Assembly (NCBI GenBank): GCA_035504175.1
Contig: DATJSJ010000255.1
Location: forward strand, 1-22,333
Source of the DNA: DATJSJ01 sp035504175
Lineage (GTDB): Bacteria; Pseudomonadota; Alphaproteobacteria; Acetobacterales; Acetobacteraceae
Length of the DNA stretch: 22,333 nucleotides
Direction of reading: 5' to 3'
The notes beneath the pieces were generated by a model. That model saw nothing but the letters and a program-made list of their open reading frames with translations. It searched no databases and was not told the DNA's origin. This document shows positions 1 to 10,398 of this stretch, piece by piece; position 1 is the stretch's first letter, and each line of letters begins with the position of its first letter. The position numbers and the translations under genes were made by a program.

Positions 1-1
1 C

Positions 2-619
2 CCGGACTTTTGCAGCACGCCACGTCCGGTCGGCGTTCTCCTCGCGGGTGGCCTCGCGCGACGCATCGGCGGTGGTGATAAGGGCTTGCGACTCCTCGCC
101 GGACGGACGCTGCTCGATCATGTGGTCGATCGCGTCAGCCCGCAGGTTGATGCGCTGATACTCAATGCGAACGGCGATCCCGCGCGCTTCGCAGCTTGGG
201 CACTGCCGGTGGTGGCGGATCCGGTGCCGGAGAATCCGGGACCGCTGGCGGGCATCCTCGCCGGAATGCTCTGGGCACAGACGAACCACCCCGCGGCACG
301 CGACATCGTCACCGTGCCGACCGACACGCCATTTCTGCCGACCGATCTCGTCGCGCGCCTTGCCGCGGCCCGTGCTCAGGCAGGCACGGCCATCGCTTGC
401 GCACAATCCGGCGACCGCGTGCATCCGGTGGTGGCGCTCTGGCCGCTACGCCTCGCGGACGATCTGCGGCACGCGCTGGACGAAGGCACGCGCAAAATCA
501 TGGCCTGGATGGAGCGGCACGGCTACGCGGTCGCGACTTTCCAGGCGAACGGCAATGATCCGTTCTTCAATGTGAACACGCCGGACGACCTGGCAGAGGC
601 GGCACGCCGGCTCGGCTGA
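2..619 (+). CDS. mobA: Molybdenum cofactor guanylyltransferase MobA, 5' end outside the window
   Basis: MobA transfers GMP from GTP to molybdopterin in the cytoplasm, giving the MGD cofactor used by formate dehydrogenases. The frame is open from base 2. A TTG at 86 would give a shorter protein, but the nucleotide-binding signature LAGGLARRIGGGDKGLRLL is encoded upstream of it (about 35-100), so the real start lies left of the window. Other family marks follow: the GPLAGI loop, the DTPF metal-site motif and a C-terminal NVNTPDDL. The visible 205 codons nearly equal the usual family length of about 190-210 residues, so only a few residues are missing. The gene converges on the minus-strand hydrolase with a 9-bp gap. 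Its place beside fdhD, moeA and FDH genes fits a local cofactor supply role. The family call is secure; the start is not visible. Confidence 0.93.
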   Translation, partial: PDFCSTPRPVGVLLAGGLARRIGGGDKGLRLLAGRTLLDHVVDRVSPQVDALILNANGDPARFAAWALPVVADPVPENPGPLAGILAGMLWAQTNHPAARDIVTVPTDTPFLPTDLVARLAAARAQAGTAIACAQSGDRVHPVVALWPLRLADDLRHALDEGTRKIMAWMERHGYAVATFQANGNDPFFNVNTPDDLAEAARRLG

Positions 620-628
620 CCAACCACG

Positions 629-1510
629 TCACGACACCGCACGGATGAACCGGCCGGCGGCCTCCAGCGCCCGCCGCCCGGCCCCCAGTTGCTGATAGAA
701 CATCTGGAAGACGTGGATCATCTCGGGATAGATCTCCAGCGTCACCGGCACGTCCGCGGCGCCGGCGGCACCGGCCAGCCGGACGGAGTCGTCGAGCAGG
801 GTTTCCGCGGCGCCCACCTGAATCAGCAGCGGCGGCAGCCCGCGCAGATCGCCGTAGAGCGGCGAGGCAAGCGGATCATCGGCACTGGCGCCGGCGAGAT
901 AGGACGCAACCAGTTCCTGAAGATACGGCCGGCTGATCAGCGGATCGGTTTCCGCCTTCGCCTCGATGCTGGGGCCGGTCATGCGCAGATCGGTCCAGGG
1001 CGAAATGCACCAGGCGCAGCCGGGCAGCGCCTCGCCACGATCGCGCAGCGTGAGCAGCATTGCCAGCGTCAGCCCACCGCCGGCGCTGTCACCTCCGATC
1101 GCGATGTCCCGGGGCGCGACGCCGCTCGCCAGCAGGAACCGGTAGGCGGCGAGCGCGTCCTCGAGCCCGGCAGGATACGGGTGTTCCGGCGCCAGGCGGT
1201 ACTCGATCGCCAGGGTGCGCGCGGCCGCTTGCCGCCCGGCTTCGGCCACCAGGGCGCGATGGCTGATGAGGGAACCCGAGACGTAGCCGCCGCCATGCAG
1301 GAACAGCAGCACACGAGAGGACTCGGCGGCCGGGGTCGAAGTCCACTCCGCCGGCACGCCATTCGCAGCCACGGGCTCGACGCGGACATCCGGCGGCAGG
1401 ACGGATTGCTCGCCCAGCATGTTCAGCCGGCGGCGACGCTCGGCAATCTCCGGCGGGCGCGGATTCGCCAGCAGCAGGGCGCGGATGCGTTCGATTTCCG
1501 GATCTGCCAC
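629..1510 (-). CDS. Alpha/beta-hydrolase, hormone-sensitive-lipase-type esterase
   Basis: A probable cytoplasmic carboxylesterase of the HSL (bacterial family IV) group; the natural substrate cannot be read from sequence. With the GTG start at 1510 the protein has 293 residues. The oxyanion-hole motif HGGG is at 72-75, the nucleophile elbow GDSAGGG has Ser142, an acidic residue of the ETLLDD stretch (236-241) should complete the triad, and His266 lies in EMIHVF. I chose GTG 1510 because GAGGAGA sits a few bases upstream; the frame continues to a GTG at 1549, which would add 13 residues. It is the last gene of the minus-strand series, 78 bp after fdhD and behind a hairpin (1571-1587), so it may be only partly co-transcribed. 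A role in formate metabolism is not indicated. Confidence 0.88.
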   Translation of the reverse strand: MADPEIERIRALLLANPRPPEIAERRRRLNMLGEQSVLPPDVRVEPVAANGVPAEWTSTPAAESSRVLLFLHGGGYVSGSLISHRALVAEAGRQAAARTLAIEYRLAPEHPYPAGLEDALAAYRFLLASGVAPRDIAIGGDSAGGGLTLAMLLTLRDRGEALPGCAWCISPWTDLRMTGPSIEAKAETDPLISRPYLQELVASYLAGASADDPLASPLYGDLRGLPPLLIQVGAAETLLDDSVRLAGAAGAADVPVTLEIYPEMIHVFQMFYQQLGAGRRALEAAGRFIRAVS

Positions 1511-1570
1511 GGCGCGTCTCTCCTCAATGCGGGCCTTCCCGCCTAGCACGGCTCGACCTCCTGCCGGAAT

Positions 1571-1587
1571 GGCGCGGGCGCCGCGCC
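1571..1587 (-). terminator. Hairpin directly behind the fdhD stop codon
   Basis: GGCGCGG and CCGCGCC form a perfect 7-bp stem with a GCG loop. It lies one base past the fdhD stop codon (1591-1589) on the minus strand and about 60 bp before the hydrolase start. No U-run follows, so it may be a weak terminator, a 3'-end protector or an attenuator rather than a strong intrinsic terminator. Confidence 0.35.
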
Positions 1588-1588
1588 G

Positions 1589-2458
1589 TCAGTCCGCGGA
1601 CGTGCCGTGGCGGCGACGCGGCGGCTCGTCCTCCTCCGCCCCGGCGTCCGTATCAAAGTGCAGCCGCTCAGTGCCGGAGACGGCGAGAAAGCGCTTGCCC
1701 TTGGCACGGCCGATCAGGGTGAGCCCGGCCTGGCGCGCCAGCTCGACACCCCAGGCGGTGAAGCCGTTGCGGCTGACCAGGATGGGAATTTCCATCTGCA
1801 CGCATTTGATCACCATCTCGGAGGTCAATCGTCCGGTGGTGAAGAACAGCTTGCCGCGTGGTGAGATCTGGTTGAGATGCATCCAGCCGGCGATCTTGTC
1901 GATTGCGTTGTGCCGGCCGACATCCTCCATGTAGACGAGCGGCCGGTCCTCCTCGCACAGCACGCAACCATGCACCGAGCCGGCGGCGAGATAGACGCTC
2001 GGACGCGTGTTGATCTTCCGCGACAGCGTGACCAGCCAGGAGGTGCGGACGATCGCCTGCGGGTCGAGGGTGATCCGTTCGAAGCGTTCCAGCAGATCGC
2101 CGAAGGCGGTGCCCTGGGCGCAGCCGGAGGTGAGCGTCTTGCGGCGCAGCTTCTCCTCGTAGTTGGTGCGCCGCTCGGTGCGCACCACGACGACGTCGAT
2201 TTCGCGATCGACGTCGACGCCGGTGATCGCATCGTCACGCCGCAGCATGCCCTGGTTCAGCAGATAACCGACCGCCAGGTATTCCGGCCAGTCGCCGATC
2301 GTCATCATGGTGACGATTTCCTGCCCGTTGAGGAACAGGGTCAGCGGCCGCTCGATCGGCACCTGCAAGGCAACCGCGGCGCCGGTGTGATCGATGCCGG
2401 CGACCTCGCGCGTGAGACCGGCGCCGACCGGGTCCGGGGCGATCGCGAATTCATCCAT
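1589..2458 (-). CDS. fdhD: FdhD, formate dehydrogenase sulfurtransferase/chaperone
   Basis: FdhD moves sulfur from a cysteine desulfurase to the bis-MGD cofactor, forming the Mo/W=S ligand that formate dehydrogenase needs. The 289-residue protein shows the family core: RPLTLFLNG near 37-45, a TSGC segment with Cys113, and YMEDVGRHNAIDK at about 176-188. The Escherichia coli protein has two cysteines in a CxxC at the first site; here only Cys113 remains (CAQG), while a separate pair, Cys165 and Cys168 (CVLC), sits before the EDVGRHN motif. The C-terminal tail is charged and looks disordered. The ATG at 2458 overlaps the end of moeA by 8 nt, which implies translational coupling. Its place below the FDH subunits and moeA supports the role. 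The family call is firm; the consequence of the changed cysteine pattern is not known from sequence. Confidence 0.95.
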   Translation of the reverse strand: MDEFAIAPDPVGAGLTREVAGIDHTGAAVALQVPIERPLTLFLNGQEIVTMMTIGDWPEYLAVGYLLNQGMLRRDDAITGVDVDREIDVVVVRTERRTNYEEKLRRKTLTSGCAQGTAFGDLLERFERITLDPQAIVRTSWLVTLSRKINTRPSVYLAAGSVHGCVLCEEDRPLVYMEDVGRHNAIDKIAGWMHLNQISPRGKLFFTTGRLTSEMVIKCVQMEIPILVSRNGFTAWGVELARQAGLTLIGRAKGKRFLAVSGTERLHFDTDAGAEEDEPPRRRHGTSAD

Positions 2459-3704
2459 CGATCAGCCCCATCGGGATGACCAGCACCGGATCGCCCGGCT
2501 CCACCTGCGTCACCGCCTCGGACAGTTCCAGCAGCACATCGCTGCGCGTCAGCGAGGTGATGATGCCGGCGCCTTCCTTGGGATAGAGCCGTGCGCGCGG
2601 CGCGGCGGCATCGCCGTGCAGCGTGGCGCGCAGATATTCGCGGCGCCCGTTCTTCTTGCGATGGGTGAAATCGGCAGTCGCAGGGAAGCGCGGCAACGGC
2701 CGATGGCCGGCGCCGGCGAGCCGGTCGAGCAGCGGGCGGGCGATGGCGAGGAACGTGACCAGTGCGGCGACCGGGTTGCCGGGCAGGCCGAGCAGCGGCG
2801 TTCCGAGCGCCGTGCCAAGGGCGACCGGCCGCCCGGGCTTGATTGCGACGCGCCAGAAGGTCAGCGTTCCGACGTTCTCGATCGCGGCGCGGACATGGTC
2901 CTCCTCGCCCGCCGAGACGCCGCCCGAGGTCAGCACCAGATCATGCGCCGGTGCCGCGGCGCGCAGCGCCGTGCCGATCTGGTCCGGGTTGTCGGGCAGG
3001 ATGCCGCCATCGCTCACCACCGCGCCGGCGCGCGTCAGCAGCGCCGCCAGCATGAAGCGGTTGGCGTCGTAAACGCGGCCGCGCGGCAGCGTGGTGCCCG
3101 GTTCGGCAATCTCATCGCCCGTCGAAAAGAGGGCGACGCGCAGCCGCCGGCGGACGGCGATTTGCGTCTGCCCAAGTGCCGCGAGCAGCGCCAGCTCGGC
3201 CGCACCCAACCGTTCCCCGGCGGCGAGTGCGCGCTCGTCGCGCGCGATGTCCTCCCCGGCCAGGCGGCGGTTGGCGCCGCGGCGGATACCCGGCCGCAAC
3301 CGCACAAGGCCGGGCGCCGTGGCGCAATCCTCTTGCATCAGCACGGTATCGGCGCCTTCCGGCATCGCCGCGCCGGTGAACACCTGCGCCGCATGTCCGG
3401 GCGGCAGTGGTGCGGCGAGCGGGTGACCGGCGGCTGCGCGGCCCCAGACCGGCAGGGCTGTCTCCGACGAGGGATCGAGGTCGTCGAAGCGCACGGCATA
3501 GCCGTCGACCGCGGAATTGGCGACCGGCGGCACTGCGATCGGTGCAATCACATCGTCGGCGAGGACGCGGCCCATCGCTTCCAGCAGCGGCACCGTCTCC
3601 GCCCCGGCAAGACAACCGTATTGATCGGCGATCCGCTCTTCCGCATCCGCGAGCGGGATCAGCCGTCCTTCAAAGGCGAAGCAGTCATCGGAGAGCTGCG
3701 CCAC
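2451..3704 (-). CDS. moeA: Molybdopterin molybdenumtransferase MoeA (canonical copy)
   Basis: MoeA inserts molybdate (or tungstate) into adenylylated molybdopterin in the cytoplasm. With the GTG start at 3704 the protein has 417 residues, close to the usual length of about 400-420. The signatures are intact: SAVDGYAVR (64-72), GAAMPEGADTVLMQED (111-126), FSTGDE (193-198), TSGGVSAGEEDH (259-270) and GLPGNP (306-311). I prefer GTG 3704 because a GGAG lies about 8 nt upstream and MoeA proteins commonly begin close to this sequence; an in-frame start at 3740 would add 12 residues of unlikely character. It follows the FDH alpha gene after 144 bp containing hairpins and overlaps fdhD by 8 nt. It is the only one of the three MoeA-type genes here that is both intact and single-domain, so it is the likely housekeeping enzyme. 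Confidence 0.94.
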   Translation of the reverse strand: MAQLSDDCFAFEGRLIPLADAEERIADQYGCLAGAETVPLLEAMGRVLADDVIAPIAVPPVANSAVDGYAVRFDDLDPSSETALPVWGRAAAGHPLAAPLPPGHAAQVFTGAAMPEGADTVLMQEDCATAPGLVRLRPGIRRGANRRLAGEDIARDERALAAGERLGAAELALLAALGQTQIAVRRRLRVALFSTGDEIAEPGTTLPRGRVYDANRFMLAALLTRAGAVVSDGGILPDNPDQIGTALRAAAPAHDLVLTSGGVSAGEEDHVRAAIENVGTLTFWRVAIKPGRPVALGTALGTPLLGLPGNPVAALVTFLAIARPLLDRLAGAGHRPLPRFPATADFTHRKKNGRREYLRATLHGDAAAPRARLYPKEGAGIITSLTRSDVLLELSEAVTQVEPGDPVLVIPMGLIDG

Positions 3705-3743
3705 GCCGGCTCCGTCCTGCTGTCGGCAACGGGCGCGCACTGC

Positions 3744-3764
3744 GCGCTCGACAGCGTCGAGCGC
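3744..3764. repeat. Perfect inverted repeat in the FDH alpha-moeA gap
   Basis: GCGCTCGAC and GTCGAGCGC form a 9-bp perfect stem around AGC. It lies about 40 nt upstream of the moeA start on the minus strand. It has no T-tract, so it is more likely a processing, stabilising or attenuation element than an intrinsic terminator. Confidence 0.45.
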
Positions 3765-3784
3765 ACCTCAAGCGAACTCCATGG

Positions 3785-3818
3785 TCGCCTTCGACGGCGT
3801 CGAAGGCGATTGCCTTCG
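3785..3818. repeat. Competing inverted repeats after the FDH alpha gene
   Basis: Two hairpins share an arm. TCGCCTTCGAC pairs with GTCGAAGGCGA (3785-3809, 11 bp, loop GGC). CGAAGGC pairs with GCCTTCG (3801-3818, 7 bp, loop GATT). They cannot form together. In the minus-strand transcript the 7-bp hairpin emerges first and the 11-bp one can replace it. The element sits about 30 nt past the FDH alpha stop codon. A role in setting the ratio of FDH to downstream moeA/fdhD mRNA is inference. Confidence 0.45.
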
Positions 3819-3848
3819 CCTCAAGCCAAATAGCGGGCGCCGCCCGGT

Positions 3849-6631
<2,783 letters not shown>

Positions 6632-6635
<4 letters not shown>

Positions 6636-8365
6636 TCCGCGGCCTCCCTTGCCTCGCCGGGCGTCCCGTCCGGAAAATAGCGCATCACCGTCTGCAGCGG
6701 ATTCGACGCCGCCTGCCCCAGCCCGCAGATCGAGGCGTCGCGCATCGCCTGCGACAACTCCTCCAGCAGGGCCGCATCCCAGACCGGCCGTTCCATCAGC
6801 ATGCGCGCCTTCTGCGTGCCGATGCGGCAGGGCGTGCACTGGCCGCAGCTCTCATCCTCGAAGAACCGCATCAGGTTCAGCGCCGCGCCGCGCACGTCGT
6901 CCTGATCCGACAGCACCACGATCGCCGCCGAGCCGATGAAGCAGCCGTATTTCTCCAGCGTGCCGAAATCGAGCGGGATGTCGTCCATGCCGGCGGGCAG
7001 GATGCCGCCCGAGGCGCCGCCCGGAAGATACGCCGCGAACCGATGCCCGTCCTGCATCCCGCCGCAATACTCCTCCAGCAGCTCGCGCATGGTGATCCCG
7101 GCCGGCGCCAGCTTCACCCCCGGCGACTTCACCCGGCCGGACACGGAGAAGCTGCGCAGCCCGCGGCACCCGTGCCGGCCCTGGGCCGCCCACCACTCCG
7201 CGCCGCGCTCCAGGATGTCGCGCACCCAGTACAGCGTCTCGACATTGTTGATCAACGTCGGTCGGCCGAACAGCCCGACCTGGAACGGATAGGGCGGCTT
7301 GTGCCGCGGCAGGCCGCGCTTGCCTTCCAGGCTCTCCAGCAGCGACGACTCCTCGCCGCAGATATACGCCCCGGCGCCGCGGCGCAGATGGATGCGCGGG
7401 TGCTCCGACGGCATCTTCGCCAGCTCCCGCGCCAGGATCTCGCGCGAGACCGGATATTCGTCGCGCAGATAGATATAGACATCGGTCGCCTCGACCACCG
7501 CGGCGCCGATCAGCGTGCCCTCGAGAAACCGGTGCGGATCGGTGTTGAGATAGTGCCGGTCCTTGAACGTGCCGGGTTCGCCCTCGTCCGCGTTCACCGC
7601 CATGAGCCGCGGCCCGGGCTGGCCGCAGACCGACCGCCATTTCCGCCCGGCCGGGAAGCCGGCTCCGCCGAGGCCGCGCAGATCGGCAGCCTCGAGCGCC
7701 TTCAGCACATCCTCGCGCGGAAGATCGCCACTCCGCACGCGCGCCAGCAGCCCATACCCCCCGGCAACGACGTAATCCTCGTGCGTGATGTACTCGGGGA
7801 TGTGCGGATGCGTATCGCCATCCGCCACCGCCGCCTGCACCTGCGCCGGGGTCGCGTGATGCAGAAAATGGTGCCCGACCTCCGCGACCGGCGCCTGGTC
7901 GCACAGCCCGACGCACGGGGCGCGCACCACGCGCACGTCCGGACCAAGCTCGCCAGCCTGCTGCGCCGCCACCGTTTGCGCGAGCAGCCCCTCCGCTCCG
8001 GCCATCCAGCAGCTGATGCTGTCGCAGACCCGTACCACCGTACGCGCAAGCGGCGCCTCGCCCTCCTTCACCACGTCGAAATGCGCGTAGAACGTGGCTG
8101 TCTCGAACACCTCCGCGTAGGCAAGCCGCATCTCGTCGGCCAGCGCCGCCAGATGCGCCGCGGCGATCTGGCCGTACGCGTCCTGGATCAGGTGCAGATG
8201 CTCGATCAGGAATTCGCGGTCGCGCGGCCGCTCCTGCAGCAGCGCCAGCACCTCGCGACGCGCCTCGGGATGCACCTGGCGCCCCTTCGGCTCCGCCCGC
8301 GCCGCGCGCCGGCCGGCACCCGGATGATTGAAGCGGCGGACCTGCGGCGCCGTCGCGTGCTCCAT
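6632..8365 (-). CDS. fdsB: NAD-linked formate dehydrogenase beta subunit, fused NuoE-like and NuoF-like domains
   Basis: This subunit takes electrons from the alpha subunit and reduces NAD+ at FMN. It is a single 577-residue chain that joins two proteins separate in FdsGB enzymes. Residues about 30-165 are a thioredoxin-like NuoE/FdsG domain with 2Fe-2S ligands Cys114, 119, 151 and 155. Residues about 195-570 are a NuoF/FdsB domain with the glycine-rich FMN site GLGGAGFPAGRKW (231-243), the GEESSLLESLEGKRG segment (about 337-351) and the [4Fe-4S] motif CGQCTPCR with Cys507, 510, 513 and Cys547. ATG 8365 is preceded by GGAGGAG, a strong ribosome site. It overlaps the alpha gene by 4 nt. The layout matches the two-subunit FDH1 of Methylobacterium extorquens as I know it. 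No FdsD-like gene is seen nearby. Confidence 0.95.
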
Positions 8366-8415
8366 CCTTCTCTCCTCCCTGACCCGGATCCACCCGGGCG
8401 AGCCGCCCGATCGCG

Positions 8416-10398
8416 TCAGCCCCCGGCCGGATCGGGCGCGTCGAAACCCAGGTCCCGCAGCGCCGCGCGTGTCGCCGGCTCGGCCAGGACCGCGGCGAAG
8501 CGATTCACCGCCGCCCGGTCGCGCCGCGCCAGCGGCACCGCGAAATCATACTGCTCCGCCTGCAATGGGAGAAAGCCAAGCCCGTATTGCCGCGCCACAG
8601 TCTCGATCGCGATCCCCCAATCGGCCCTGCCCTGCGCCACCGCGGCCGCCACCGCATTGTGCGACTTCGCCTGATTGGCATAGCCCGGCGGCCGCGCGCC
8701 CGCGAGCAGCCGGTCGATCAATACTCTCGTGCCGCTGCCGGCGTTGCGGCCGATCATCAAGGCCTCGGGATCGGCCAGCGCCACGGCCACCGCCTCCGTC
8801 GCGGACGAGCAGCCGGCGAAGCGCGGATCATCCGCGGCGACCACGACGCCCTGCATGCGGCCGTAGCCCGGCAGCAGGGTCAGGGTCTCGTCCAGCAAAG
8901 GCCGGTTGTACTCGCCGGTTTCCGGATCCATCAGATGAATCGGGGCGATGTCGCACTCGCCGCGCCGGGCCGCCAACAGCCCGCCGGAACTGCCGACGTT
9001 CAGTGCCTTGACCCCGATCCCCTCCTGCTCCATCCGCCCGACCAGCATGTCGAGTCCGACGCAATGGCTGCCGATGATCACCAGGTCCGCCGGGCGGCTC
9101 TCCGCGTCGATCAGCGTCACGGTGACCGGGCTGCCGGCCGGCACCGCCTCGGTCAGCGCGGCCACCCGCACGAACCCGTCTGCCTGGGAGAACGCGGTGA
9201 CGGCGCCCGATCCCTTGGCCGTGGGATAGGCCGCAAGCCCGCCCGCCGCGTCGCGCACCAGCGACACCATCAGGTACTCCGTCCGCCCGCGCTCGGACGG
9301 GGTGCGCACCGCGAGCGTCGCGGGTACGGTCTCAGCCTCCGCCTCAAGCCGGCCGGCAAAGGCACGGATCACCGGGGCGATGAATTCGTGGAAGGTGAAA
9401 ATCGCCGAACTCGGGAAGCCGGGCAGGATGGCGACCGGCTTGCCGCAATCGACCGCGAGGCAGAGCGGCTTGCCCGGCTTCAGTGCGACGCCGTGCACCA
9501 CCACGCCGGGATCGCGCAGCCGGGACGCCGCCACGCGATAGGCGATATCGCCCGCACCTTTCGAGGTGCCTCCGGACAGCAGCACCACGTCGCCGGCCGC
9601 CAGCGCCCGGTCGAAGGCGGCCGCCAGCGCCGCCTCCTGGTCGGGCACGATGCCAAGCGGTACCGGCTCGCCGCCGGCCTCCTCCACCGAGGCGGCGAGG
9701 ATCGCGGCATTGCTGTCATAGACCTGGCCCGGCCGGATCGCAGCGCCCGGCGGCACGAGCTCGTCGCCGGTGGAGACGATCGCGACGCGCGGTCGGCGCC
9801 AGACCGGCACTTCCGCGAAGCCGGTCGCCGCCAGCATGCCGATCTCCCGCGCGGTCAGCCTCCGGCCGCGCCGCAGCACGGTCTCGCCGCGGGCGATGTC
9901 GGAGCCGGCGGCGGCGATGCCCTGCCCTGGGACGCAAGCGCGGCGCACCGCGACCACCGGGGCGCCGGACCCGGACGCCTCGGTATGCTCGACCATCACC
10001 ACCGCATCGGCCCCCCGCGGCACCATGCCGCCGGTTGCGATCACCGCCGCCTCGCCCCGTTGCACTGGCTGGCGCCAGACGACCCCGGGGGTCAGCAAGC
10101 CGGGCAGCAGCCGCAATTCGCTGGGCGTCGCGGGGCTGGCGCCCTCGGTGTCGGCCGCCCGCACCGCGAATCCGTCGACGCTGGCGCGGTCGAAACCCGG
10201 CACGTCCACCGCGGCGAGGAGGTCGCGCGCCAGCACCCGCCCTCGCGCGGCGGCGAGCGGCACCCTCTCCTCGCCGAGCGGCGCCAGGCGCAGATGCCGC
10301 TGGAAGCGCCGGGCCGCCTCCTCGCGGTCGATCACCTCCAGGAACTGCTCCTGCCGCGCCGCCCGCAGCAGCTCCGCGTCGGTGCCGGCGGCGCTCAC
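8416..10398 (-). CDS. MoeA domain fused to a C-terminal periplasmic-binding-protein-like domain
   Basis: A two-domain molybdenum-cofactor protein of 660 residues. Residues about 20-430 are MoeA-like, with ASVDGFAVR (72-80), ATGGMVPRGADAVVMVEH (121-138), VSTGDELVPPG (208-218), LSGGTSKGAGD (274-284) and LPGFPSSAIF (325-334). Residues about 437-645 resemble the PBP-like domain found in LysR-type and molybdate-binding proteins: IIGSHCVGLD, NVGSSGGLLAARRGECDIAPIHL, RNAGSGTRVLIDRLL and a final DWGIAIETVA. It has no signal peptide, so the domain probably acts in the cytoplasm as a small-anion sensor or metal-oxyanion presenter; that is inference. The GTG at 10398 overlaps the previous gene's stop as GTGA, which supports this start. 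It ends 50 bp before the FDH beta gene and is probably in the same operon. MoeA-PBP fusions are a known architecture. Confidence 0.88.
   Translation of the reverse strand: MSAAGTDAELLRAARQEQFLEVIDREEAARRFQRHLRLAPLGEERVPLAAARGRVLARDLLAAVDVPGFDRASVDGFAVRAADTEGASPATPSELRLLPGLLTPGVVWRQPVQRGEAAVIATGGMVPRGADAVVMVEHTEASGSGAPVVAVRRACVPGQGIAAAGSDIARGETVLRRGRRLTAREIGMLAATGFAEVPVWRRPRVAIVSTGDELVPPGAAIRPGQVYDSNAAILAASVEEAGGEPVPLGIVPDQEAALAAAFDRALAAGDVVLLSGGTSKGAGDIAYRVAASRLRDPGVVVHGVALKPGKPLCLAVDCGKPVAILPGFPSSAIFTFHEFIAPVIRAFAGRLEAEAETVPATLAVRTPSERGRTEYLMVSLVRDAAGGLAAYPTAKGSGAVTAFSQADGFVRVAALTEAVPAGSPVTVTLIDAESRPADLVIIGSHCVGLDMLVGRMEQEGIGVKALNVGSSGGLLAARRGECDIAPIHLMDPETGEYNRPLLDETLTLLPGYGRMQGVVVAADDPRFAGCSSATEAVAVALADPEALMIGRNAGSGTRVLIDRLLAGARPPGYANQAKSHNAVAAAVAQGRADWGIAIETVARQYGLGFLPLQAEQYDFAVPLARRDRAAVNRFAAVLAEPATRAALRDLGFDAPDPAGG

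Noticed and set aside
86..619. TTG at 86 as the mobA start
   Set aside because: It would remove the LAGGLARRIGGGDKG nucleotide-binding motif encoded just upstream in the same frame.
6636..6839. N-terminal extension of the FDH alpha gene to an ATG at 6839
   Set aside because: The extra 68 residues overlap the end of the beta subunit and lack homology. The ATGA overlap at 6632-6635 and the ferredoxin domain fix the start at 6635.
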